Positions 57,507 through 64,000 of a stretch of DNA of 64,000 bases are shown in pieces. This stretch comes from Nitrospira sp. (GTDB lineage: Bacteria; Nitrospirota; Nitrospiria; Nitrospirales; Nitrospiraceae): NCBI GenBank assembly GCA_016873495.1, contig VGXC01000009.1:27333-91332 (forward strand), written 5' to 3'. The notes beneath the pieces are model-generated. The model had not been told where the DNA came from. It was given only the letters and a program-made list of their open reading frames with translations, and made no database searches. The translations under genes and the position numbers were made by a program. The first letter of the stretch is position 1; each line of letters begins with the position of its first letter.

Positions 57507-58644
57507 GGGCACAGACCTGTTGAATCACATAGTCCACCTGTTCGTCGGTCATCTCCGGATCAATCGGCAGAGACAACCCTTCGCGGGCCAGGGCCTCCGA
57601 CTCCGGAAAGGATCCCGGCCCGTGGCCGGCCGAGGCGTAGGCAGGCTGAAGGTGGAGCGGGATGGGGTAATGGATACCCGTCTCGATGCCGGCCTCGCCC
57701 AAGACCTTCCGTAGCCGTTCGCGGTCCGGATGTCGGATCACGAACAGGTGATAGACATGGCGATTGTATGGCCGTTCGATCAAACAGCGGACGCCCGCGG
57801 CCGTCAACGCTGTTCGATACCGAACGGCAACGGTGCGACGTCGCTCGGTCCACCGCTCGAGATGCGGCAACTTCGCCTGCAATATCGCCGCCTGAATGCC
57901 ATCCAACCGGAACCCAAACCCAACGAACTCATGTCTGTACTTATCCAGCCGGCCGTGATTCCTGTACTGCCTCATCCAGTGGGCCATCGCCTGGTCCCGC
58001 GTGACGATCGCGCCGGCATCCCCGTAGGCGCCGAGGTTTTTACCCGGAAAAAACGAGAATGTCGCTGCGTCGCTAAGCGCGCCGGGACGCTGCCCATGAC
58101 ATTCAGCCACATGAGCTTGAGCCGCATCCTCAATCAGCCGAAGCCTGCGCTCCTTGGCAAAAGCGGCAAACTTCGGCATCTCGACCATCTGCCCGTACAG
58201 ATGGACCGGGATCACACCCCACGTGCGCGGGGTGACCGCCCGCTTCATCGCGTCGAAATCTATTAAGCCTGTATCCGGTTCCGAGTCCACGAACACGGGT
58301 GTCGCACCCGCCACCGAAACCGCTTCAGCCGTCGCAATGTAGGTCATACTCGGAACGAGGACTTCCGCGCCTTTCGGCACGCGCAACGCCTGCAGGGCGA
58401 TATAGATGGCACTGGTACCGCAGGAGCAGCCCACAGCATACGGCGCTCGATGGCTGTCGGCAAAGGCCCGTTCGAACTTCGTTTCGTCCGAGCCGATGAT
58501 AAAACGGCTGGTCCGGATGACCTCCGCGATGGCCGAATCGATTTCCTCGCGAATCGAATGATACTGGGCGCCCAGGTCAAGAAACGGGACCCGCATGGCC
58601 CCGCTTGGACTCCCTTTCTTGGATGCGTGTGCATCATTGCCCAT
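57499..58644 (-). CDS. DegT-family aminotransferase, WbpE/WlbC-like
   Basis: 381 residues. VPFLDLGAQYHSIREEID near the start and FSFFPGKNLGAYGDAGA with the PLP lysine are typical of WbpE/WlbC (3-amino-uronate) aminotransferases. The oxidoreductase that makes the 3-keto substrate is the gene directly upstream, 19 bases away, and the matching N-acetyltransferase is at 61317. Start ATG 58644 is taken; ATG 58596 just before the family opening is possible. Confidence 0.9.
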   Translation of the reverse strand: MGNDAHASKKGSPSGAMRVPFLDLGAQYHSIREEIDSAIAEVIRTSRFIIGSDETKFERAFADSHRAPYAVGCSCGTSAIYIALQALRVPKGAEVLVPSMTYIATAEAVSVAGATPVFVDSEPDTGLIDFDAMKRAVTPRTWGVIPVHLYGQMVEMPKFAAFAKERRLRLIEDAAQAHVAECHGQRPGALSDAATFSFFPGKNLGAYGDAGAIVTRDQAMAHWMRQYRNHGRLDKYRHEFVGFGFRLDGIQAAILQAKLPHLERWTERRRTVAVRYRTALTAAGVRCLIERPYNRHVYHLFVIRHPDRERLRKVLGEAGIETGIHYPIPLHLQPAYASAGHGPGSFPESEALAREGLSLPIDPEMTDEQVDYVIQQVCAHV

Positions 58645-58663
58645 GACTCTTTGTCCTCGGTTG

Positions 58664-59716
58664 TTAACTCTTGACCGGCGCCGGAACCTCGATCCGACGC
58701 CCATTCTGGTGCATGGAAGCGGTCGCCGCAGCCAGCACGCGCACAACCCGTAGCCCGTTGTGGCCGTCCGTCAGCGGCACGCCTCCTTCGCGGACCGTTT
58801 CTACAAAGTGCCGGCATTCAAGCGCCAGCGGCTCCTTCCATTCAATGTGCGGCGCTATGATATCGCCCGAGCGGACGCGATAAGTGTAGGACGACGGATC
58901 CGAGTGGTCGATGCCCGACATCGTCGATTCGATCTCGAACCCGCGATCGTAAATCTTGAGGCGTGTCTCAGGATCAACATCGTCATAGACGACCATCCGA
59001 CGAGATCCGATGACCGTCATCGTGCGGACCTTCGATGGATCGAGCCAACTCACATGCACGTGGGCGATCTTGCCAGACGGAAATTCAAGATACATGAACG
59101 CCACATCTTCGACGCCCTTCCGAATGTGCGCAAGACCATGGGCGATCACTGACCGAGGATATTCTTCAAAGAGAAAGAGGATGATTGAGACGTCGTGCGG
59201 CGCCAGATTCCACAATGAATTCACATCCTGCCGGAGGACGCCCAGGTTCACTCGACGCGAGTAGAGATAGACGACGTCTCCGAACGCCGGATCGCGGATG
59301 ATGTCTTTGAGCTTGCGCACCGCCGGGTTGAATTCGAACGTGTGTCCGACCATGAGGATCCGCTTCTGGGCTTCAGCAAGACGCACCAGTTTTTCGCCGG
59401 CTTCTACTTCGTGTGCCAGCGGCTTCTCCACCAGGACATGCTTACCGGCATTCAGGGCGCGGGCTGCCAGATCCGCATGCGTGGCAGCGGGCGTCGCGAT
59501 GACAATGCCGTCCACCTCCGGATCGTTCAAAAGGTCGTCAAACCGGGTGGTCACATTCACTTGCTGAAAGCGCTTGGCGATTTTCGCGAGGAGATCCTGG
59601 CGCAGATCGCACACATAGCGGACTTCACACCCCGGCGTCTCGGCAAAGCTGCGAATCAAATTGGGGCCCCAATAGCCCGCACCCAGAATGCCTATCGTGA
59701 TACTACGCGTTCCCAT
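58664..59716 (-). CDS. Gfo/Idh/MocA oxidoreductase, WbpB/WlbA-like
   Basis: 350 residues. GILGAGYWGPNLIRSF is the NAD loop; VEKPLAHEVEAGEKL carries the EKP motif, and WNLAPHDVSIILFLF the family's HD segment. WbpB/WlbA oxidises C3 of UDP-GlcNAc uronate for amination by WbpE/WlbC, which follows here. The start ATG 59716 has GAGGAG eight bases ahead. The enzyme that makes the uronate (UDP-GlcNAc 6-dehydrogenase) is not in the window. Confidence 0.9.
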   Translation of the reverse strand: MGTRSITIGILGAGYWGPNLIRSFAETPGCEVRYVCDLRQDLLAKIAKRFQQVNVTTRFDDLLNDPEVDGIVIATPAATHADLAARALNAGKHVLVEKPLAHEVEAGEKLVRLAEAQKRILMVGHTFEFNPAVRKLKDIIRDPAFGDVVYLYSRRVNLGVLRQDVNSLWNLAPHDVSIILFLFEEYPRSVIAHGLAHIRKGVEDVAFMYLEFPSGKIAHVHVSWLDPSKVRTMTVIGSRRMVVYDDVDPETRLKIYDRGFEIESTMSGIDHSDPSSYTYRVRSGDIIAPHIEWKEPLALECRHFVETVREGGVPLTDGHNGLRVVRVLAAATASMHQNGRRIEVPAPVKS

Positions 59717-59728
59717 CACCCCCGCTCC

Positions 59729-61336
59729 TCATGTAGCCGCTGCCCACCGCAGGCCCAACTTGCTCACGGCATCCACTGCCCAACTGAACAGACGCCCCGA
59801 TCGGCTAAACACATTGATCATCGGAGGATCTGCCTGAAGCCTGGCGCGCTCCTGGGGCGTGTACCCCTCAAACCAGTAAGGACGAAACTGCATCGGGTGC
59901 GCGAACTGGCCGGCCAACGAAAAGCCGGCAGGCGCGCTCGACTTCCATTGTTCTGGCAGTGGGTAGAGGTGCTGTGCGTTGACGAGCACGACATCACAAC
60001 CGTTCAATGGTGCTTCCCGCCCGCCTGCGGGCTGGCCAGCCTTGCAAATCTTCCAGCTCTGCCCCGCCCCCCCGGCCAGGATCCGTTCCACATCTTTTGG
60101 AAAGCGAATGGCCATGGCGCTGACGGCGGTAGGCGCAAAGGACGCGAACACCGCTACGAGAAGTATCGCTGTCGCTCCGTAGCGTAAGCTTGGATTCTTC
60201 AATTCACGCATCACCAATGTTGCGGCCAGCACAACGAACGGTAGGTACATGTGAACCAGTCGGCCATAGAATACGACCCAGTGCAACACTTGCACCGCAA
60301 TCGCATAGACCAGGTAGGCAACCAGTGCGGTCCCGACTATGGCGATGACCAGTCGCTCAAACCGCCCCCAAATGGCCAATACCAGAAACACAACCAGAAG
60401 CAGTGCGAGGAGAATCCCCGCCAAGCCTTCCACCTCGATCAAGTAGAGCGGCAGGAACCGAAAACCTTCGTCATATGCACCCTGGACACCTGTCAGCGTC
60501 TCCGGAGTGAACGTAGTAGAAAACCGCTTCGAGGCGCCGATAAACGAGTAGCCACCCACCCGAGCGATGGCTTCCCAGAAAGCCACCACCCCGAACGCCG
60601 TGACGATAAATGTCGCCATCGGCCGCCATGCGAAAGGACGTGCCGCCGCAAGAACTCCCATGGGGATCAGGACAAACAGGTTATACCCAGGGTAGGTCGT
60701 GGCGGCAGCCCCGGTCAGTATTCCGGCTATAAGGCAACAGCCTGACGTCAGATGTCTGCCCTCCGAGCGGCCGAGCAGGACCACGAGCGAAAGCAGGAAC
60801 AGCAGCAGCGACAGGTCATAGGGAAACAAGTGCCGCACATACAAGTTAGTGTTTGCGAGCATCCCGTGGAGGGCCGCCCCCCCTGCCGCCAGCCAATGAT
60901 CTTCCACCACCAGGTCCAACAAGGCATAGATCGTCATCGCCAATGCTACGCTCACCATGACGTTAAAGATTACTGGAATCGTGTAAAATGATGGATGGGT
61001 TGGCGGCAGATCAAACACGATATTGGCCACCCCCTGGCCAACTGCCGGCAACAACGACAGGAGGATATACGATGGCCGACTGGCCACTCCCGCCTCGACG
61101 CCAAAGATCCAGTGCAGCGCCTCCCTCAGGTCCCCCTTGCGGAGTTCGTCGAGCACGTGGAGGGCGTGGAGATACCGGTATTCATCAGGCCAATAGAGCT
61201 GGCCGGTCTGTCCCACCCAAAGCCGGTACACGGCCAAGCATCCAAGCCAGGCACCTAGCAATAGGAGCGGCCACCGCGCCGACCAGCTCCCTGCGTCCAT
61301 TCGCCCAGCCACGCCATCAGAGCTCGACCAGTCCAT
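59729..61336 (-). CDS. GT-C-type multi-pass membrane protein (copy 3)
   Basis: 535 residues with about 11 hydrophobic helices between residues 22 and 420 and a soluble tail. An acidic pair D51-E52 in LYWPDEYRYLHAL follows the first helix, as in the other two GT-C genes. The sequence is otherwise hard to place, so transferase function is inferred. It splits the diamino-uronate genes. ATG 61336 overlaps the upstream gene by 20 bases; ATG 61300 would leave a small gap. Confidence 0.82.
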   Translation of the reverse strand: MDWSSSDGVAGRMDAGSWSARWPLLLLGAWLGCLAVYRLWVGQTGQLYWPDEYRYLHALHVLDELRKGDLREALHWIFGVEAGVASRPSYILLSLLPAVGQGVANIVFDLPPTHPSFYTIPVIFNVMVSVALAMTIYALLDLVVEDHWLAAGGAALHGMLANTNLYVRHLFPYDLSLLLFLLSLVVLLGRSEGRHLTSGCCLIAGILTGAAATTYPGYNLFVLIPMGVLAAARPFAWRPMATFIVTAFGVVAFWEAIARVGGYSFIGASKRFSTTFTPETLTGVQGAYDEGFRFLPLYLIEVEGLAGILLALLLVVFLVLAIWGRFERLVIAIVGTALVAYLVYAIAVQVLHWVVFYGRLVHMYLPFVVLAATLVMRELKNPSLRYGATAILLVAVFASFAPTAVSAMAIRFPKDVERILAGGAGQSWKICKAGQPAGGREAPLNGCDVVLVNAQHLYPLPEQWKSSAPAGFSLAGQFAHPMQFRPYWFEGYTPQERARLQADPPMINVFSRSGRLFSWAVDAVSKLGLRWAAAT

Positions 61337-61889
61337 CCCGTTCTTTCTGATACCGTTGCCCGCACTCCAGACATTCGAGGTTGTCGTTCAGTCGCACGGC
61401 GCAACGACAGACCCATCCCTTGAGCCTCCCCGGATTCCCCACGATCAACCCATACGCCGGCACATCACGCAGAACGACCGTCCCCGCCCCGATGAACGCG
61501 TACCGCCCGACAGAGATCCCGCACACAATCGTAGCATTCGCACCGATCGTGACGCCTTCGGCCACATAGGTCTTGGAGAATCTTGCACGATAGAGATCTT
61601 TGCGGGCCGCGCGGGGCCGTCCGATGTTGGTGAAGACCGCGTTCGGGCCAATAAAGACTTTGTGCCCTAGCTCCACACCTTCCCAGATCGCCACGCCGTT
61701 CTTAATTATGCACTCGTCCCCGATCACCGCCCCGCTCTCGACAAAAACACTCTCTCCAAGATTGCAGCGCGCTCCCACCTTGGCCCTAGGCAAGACATGC
61801 GCAAAGGCCCAAACTCTCGTGTCCGGTCCGATCTCGCAATCGTCTACCAAGGCCTTTTCGTGGATACGCGCAGTCGGATGAATTGCCAT
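61317..61889 (-). CDS. UDP-3-amino-uronate N-acetyltransferase (WbpD/WlbB-like)
   Basis: 190 residues, the family length. Hexapeptide repeats fill residues 5-155 (IHPTARIHEKALVDD, CNLGESVFVESGAVIGD, PNAVFTNIGRPRA). The end carries a small zinc ribbon C161-x-C163 and C173-x2-C176, as in WbpD and WlbB, which acetylate the 3-amino group of UDP-GlcNAc(3N)A. With the genes at 58664 and 57499 it completes the WbpB-WbpE-WbpD trio. Confidence 0.93.
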   Translation of the reverse strand: MAIHPTARIHEKALVDDCEIGPDTRVWAFAHVLPRAKVGARCNLGESVFVESGAVIGDECIIKNGVAIWEGVELGHKVFIGPNAVFTNIGRPRAARKDLYRARFSKTYVAEGVTIGANATIVCGISVGRYAFIGAGTVVLRDVPAYGLIVGNPGRLKGWVCRCAVRLNDNLECLECGQRYQKERDGLVEL

Positions 61890-61939
61890 GGGGCCCTCAG
61901 GATCTTCGGCTGCGTGCGCCCTGCAGACAATGTGGGAGG

Positions 61940-62971
61940 TCAGCCGCCGAAGTCCGTCACATACCAAGGAACGGCCTCGGCCAGGCCCTGCGTCACAGAG
62001 CTCGTCGGCTCATATCGGAGTTCGCGTTTGGCTAGATCGATATTCGCCAGGGAATGGCGGACGTCTCCCGGTCGAAACGGCCCAAACTGCGGCCCAACGT
62101 CTTTGACAGCCGGCCGAATAGTAGCAACCCTGTCGCGGATCATTAAGAACAGGTCGATCAATCTCGTACGCTTCCCTATCGCAATATTGTAGACCCGATT
62201 TAACGCGTTGGCGTTCTCGGTTGTGGCCGCCAAAATGTTCGCCTGTAGAACATTATCGATGTAGCAGAAATCCCGACTGGTCTCGCCATCACCGTTGATG
62301 ACGCAGGGTCTATCCTTGACAAGATTCGTGACCCAAGCCGGGATGACAGCGGCATAGGGACCATCCTGGTTTTGGCGGGGCCCAAAGACGTTGAAGTAGC
62401 GCAGGCCTATGCATGCGATTGCATACGTCCTAGCAAATACCTCAGCGTAGAGTTCATTGAGGTATTTCGTAACTGCGTAGGGCGAGAGAGGCCGTCCGAT
62501 CACATCTTCGACTTTCGGTAGCCCAGGGTGGTCTCCGTAGACGGAGCTTGAGGAGGCATAGACGAATCGCTTGACCTTGGCGTCCCGCGCTGCCACAAGC
62601 ATATTGAGGAAGCCATCGACGTTCGACCGGTTGGTACTCTGCGGATCAGCAATCGAGCGGGGAACTGACCCGAGTGCCGCTTCATGCAATACATACTCTA
62701 CGTCGACACAAGCTTTGGCGCAATCGGCTGGATTGGCAATATCCCCTTCGATAAATGTGAACCTGGCCCAGCGGTCGGCACCCACGCAACGCTGAACATC
62801 TTCCAGGTTACGCCGATGCCCGGTCGAAAAATTATCCAGCCCAACGACTAGTTGCCCGCTCTCCAAGAGAAATTCCAGAAGATTGGAGCCGATGAAGCCG
62901 GCCACGCCAGTAATCAACCACCGGCGGGGGGCCGGGGGGAGTTGCTGCTTTAAAGTTTCGAACGATGTCAT
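61940..62971 (-). CDS. UDP-N-acetylglucosamine(uronate) C4-epimerase, WbpP/TviC type
   Basis: 343 residues, near the family's 341-348. RRWLITGVAGFIGSNLLEFLL and VVGLDNFSTGHRRNL are characteristic of WbpP/TviC; SSSSVYGDHP and SPYAVTKYLNE carry the active-site Ser, Tyr and Lys, and LRYFNVFGPRQNQDGPYAAV follows. It interconverts UDP-GlcNAc and UDP-GalNAc or their uronates. It is the first structural gene of the operon, five bases after the antiterminator gene. Confidence 0.93.
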   Translation of the reverse strand: MTSFETLKQQLPPAPRRWLITGVAGFIGSNLLEFLLESGQLVVGLDNFSTGHRRNLEDVQRCVGADRWARFTFIEGDIANPADCAKACVDVEYVLHEAALGSVPRSIADPQSTNRSNVDGFLNMLVAARDAKVKRFVYASSSSVYGDHPGLPKVEDVIGRPLSPYAVTKYLNELYAEVFARTYAIACIGLRYFNVFGPRQNQDGPYAAVIPAWVTNLVKDRPCVINGDGETSRDFCYIDNVLQANILAATTENANALNRVYNIAIGKRTRLIDLFLMIRDRVATIRPAVKDVGPQFGPFRPGDVRHSLANIDLAKRELRYEPTSSVTQGLAEAVPWYVTDFGG

Positions 62972-62976
62972 CTACG

Positions 62977-63483
62977 CTATATCGGCATGACGTCGGCGGC
63001 ATCAATCGCCACCGCCGCCGCTTGCTTGATGAGATGCACTGCAATCACGAGCCGATACCGCTTCTCTTTTCGAAGAAGGATTCCCCTGACACCCTCCAGA
63101 GGGCCGCGAATAACCTCGACCGCCATGCCTTCGCGCAAGTACGGGTGCGCGTCATAGGACAGGGTGCTGATCATGAGTTTTTTGAGCGCCTCGATTTCCT
63201 CGTCCGGGACTGGCTCAGGAGAGCTTCCACCGCCCACGATCTGCACAACGCCGGGGATCTTGAGCACGGCCAGCCTCTTCTGCCAGCGAAACTGGGCAAA
63301 GCAATAGCCAGGGAAGAGGGGCACCTCAATAGCCTTCTTACGATCCTTCCATTGGCTAATCCGTACCAGCGATGGAAGGAGCCGCTCGATTTCCTGTTTG
63401 GCAAGCCAATCCCGAACTTGTTTCTCATGCCGTGATCGCGTCCGGAGTGCATACCACTGCGGGCGATCCTCTGTCTCAGGCAC
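62977..63483 (-). CDS. NusG-paralogue transcription antiterminator (UpxY/RfaH/LoaP type)
   Basis: 168 residues. The N-terminal NGN domain (WYALRTRSRHEKQVRDWLAK, LFPGYCFAQF, PGVVQIVGGG) is followed by a KOW motif (REGMAVEVIRGPLEGVRGILL near 118-138). Specialised NusG paralogues at the head of capsule or O-antigen operons bind RNA polymerase at a leader element and suppress termination over tens of kilobases. Position as first gene of a 63-kb same-strand run fits this exactly. The start is GTG 63483 with AGAGGG about seven bases ahead. Regulation would act through the structured leader just upstream. Confidence 0.95.
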   Translation of the reverse strand: MPETEDRPQWYALRTRSRHEKQVRDWLAKQEIERLLPSLVRISQWKDRKKAIEVPLFPGYCFAQFRWQKRLAVLKIPGVVQIVGGGSSPEPVPDEEIEALKKLMISTLSYDAHPYLREGMAVEVIRGPLEGVRGILLRKEKRYRLVIAVHLIKQAAAVAIDAADVMPI

Positions 63484-63510
63484 AGCTTCGCCCTCTCACT
63501 TACAGTAAGG

Positions 63511-63556
63511 AAAAAAACCGGCAACCTCCATTCTCCGCTCAATAGGAGCGGAGAAT
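63511..63556 (-). promoter_or_regulatory. Perfect 11-bp leader hairpin followed by a T7 run
   Basis: On the minus strand, ATTCTCCGCTC and GAGCGGAGAAT (63556-63546 and 63540-63530) form an 11-pair stem with a five-base loop. Twelve bases later a run of seven T follows (63517-63511). It ends 28 bases before the antiterminator start. The T run is too far from the stem for a standard intrinsic terminator, so this may be a pause or antiterminator-recruitment hairpin, or a weak attenuator. Confidence 0.6.
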
Positions 63557-63588
63557 ACATGCTGCCTGCGTGGGCCTGACCAACAGAC

Positions 63589-63610
63589 AGCCCTTCGCCA
63601 ATGAAGGGCT
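63589..63610 (-). repeat. Short inverted repeat in the leader
   Basis: AGCCCTTC and GAAGGGCT form an eight-pair stem around a six-base loop. No T run follows on the transcribed strand. Confidence 0.55.
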
Positions 63611-63624
63611 TGAATTAACTGTGC

Positions 63625-63738
63625 TGCGATTCCCTAGGCCATAGGCCACGGGAATCCACATAACCTTGCGACCTGAGGTGAACGACTTGCCCCTGAGGAA
63701 TCACACGACTGTCTGCTGGCCTATGGTGTGGGAATGCA
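63625..63738 (-). repeat. Long interrupted inverted repeat with an alternative local pairing
   Basis: The arms at 63625-63647 and 63718-63738 can pair over 18 bases in three blocks (TGC/GCA, ATTCCC/GGGAAT, CCATAGGCC/GGCCTATGG) with small bulges, enclosing 70 bases. The GATTCCC of the left arm (63628-63634) can instead pair with GGGAATC at 63650-63656, closing a local hairpin with GGCC-ATA-GGCC inside. The two structures exclude each other, as in attenuators and riboswitches. Confidence 0.5.
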
Positions 63739-63946
63739 CGGGGGGTGGTTCTTTCTTCGGGTGCGTCGTTGTTGTGCAATTATCGGCAAACTCTTGGAGA
63801 ATTTCGATCTTATAACAAGGCTTGAACACCCACCGTCCCTTCAAAGAAACCCCCGAGCAAGTCAATTTCCACAGGCAAGGGAACGGAACATCCCTATTTC
63901 CAGATGGAGCTTGTCTAGTTTTGGAAGTCTTTTTATGCTGAAGCAT
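63701..63946 (-). CDS. Possible small protein of unknown function (doubtful)
   Basis: 81 codons from ATG 63946, with AAGGAAGAGG just ahead of the start. The product is basic with four cysteines and no recognised domain. It lies in the leader upstream of the antiterminator gene and overlaps one arm of the long inverted repeat. It may be a leader ORF or chance; low support. Confidence 0.2.
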   Translation of the reverse strand: MLQHKKTSKTRQAPSGNRDVPFPCLWKLTCSGVSLKGRWVFKPCYKIEILQEFADNCTTTTHPKKEPPPVHSHTIGQQTVV

Positions 63947-64000
63947 GGCCTCTTCCTTGTTGCCCAGGACTCATTTGTCGACCCGACAACTCCGGGCATT

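Larger units (their letters stand above)
63484..64000 (-). promoter_or_regulatory. Leader/promoter region of the glycan operon
   Basis: 517 bases upstream of the antiterminator gene with no recognised coding gene (one weak small frame is listed separately). It is less GC-rich than the operon and holds at least three inverted repeats on the transcribed strand, listed separately. I found no convincing -35/-10 pair, no ops-type GGCGGTAG element, and no gene on the plus strand. The operon promoter most likely lies here or just to the right of the window. Confidence 0.6.

Noticed and set aside
63484..64000. JUMPstart/ops element and sigma-70 promoter
   Set aside because: No GGCGGTAG core on the transcribed strand and no convincing -35/-10 pair; weak matches were at chance level.

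Overview
The window is one uninterrupted surface-glycan locus. I call 57 protein-coding genes, all on the minus strand, packed almost end to end from about 63.5 kb down to the left edge, where the last gene runs off the window. The DNA is GC-rich. The gene set (lipid-linked glycan assembly, nonulosonic acid synthesis, GDP-fucose, ArnT-like membrane transferases, a Leptospira-type LIC12162 transferase) points to a Gram-negative environmental bacterium. Nitrospirota would fit, but nothing in the sequence fixes the taxon. I saw no tRNA, rRNA, insertion sequence, CRISPR array or plus-strand gene.

Transcription order is right to left. 63.5-64.0 kb: leader region with several inverted repeats. 62.98-63.48 kb: a NusG-paralogue antiterminator of the UpxY/RfaH kind, probably letting polymerase cross the long operon. 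57.5-63.0 kb: UDP-N-acetylhexosamine(uronate) 4-epimerase and a set for 2,3-diacetamido-2,3-dideoxy-uronate (oxidoreductase, aminotransferase, hexapeptide acetyltransferase) plus a GT-C membrane transferase. 54-57.5 kb: a second SDR, PglD-like acyltransferase and aminotransferase. 49-54 kb: glycosyltransferases, GDP-mannose dehydratase, GDP-fucose synthase and a methyltransferase-glycosyltransferase fusion. 37-49 kb: decorating enzymes (SGNH hydrolase, FkbM and other methyltransferases, a PhyH dioxygenase), a Wzx-like flippase and two more GT-C enzymes. 29.7-37.4 kb: CDP-sugar module (RfbF, RfbG-like, another SDR, C-methyltransferase) and transferases. 24.4-29.6 kb: zinc-ribbon SDR, glycosyltransferase, asparagine-synthase-type amidotransferase and methyltransferase.

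5.9-24.3 kb is the richest part. It holds two different NeuB-type nonulosonate synthases. One sits with a hydrolysing 2-epimerase, a free-standing CBS protein, a carbamoyltransferase and a pair resembling KdnA/KdnB (8-amino-Kdo synthesis). The other sits with a PseG-like hydrolase, PIG-L deacetylase, CMP-sugar synthetase, WbqC protein and a radical-SAM/SPASM enzyme. A HisF-like ammonia-producing subunit, a WbpG-type sugar amidotransferase, a B12-type radical-SAM enzyme and a LIC12162 transferase accompany them. The left end carries a PhyH dioxygenase, a GNAT enzyme, the amidotransferase, a large transferase and the start of a second carbamoyltransferase.

Taken together the genes should make a complex, heavily decorated glycan with one or two nonulosonic or ulosonic acids, a diamino-uronic acid, fucose-type and CDP-derived branched deoxysugars, with methyl, carbamoyl, amide/acetamidino and hydroxyl modifications. 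No Wzy polymerase, Wzz regulator, initiating transferase, HisH glutaminase or UDP-GlcNAc 6-dehydrogenase is recognised here; some may lie beyond the left edge.
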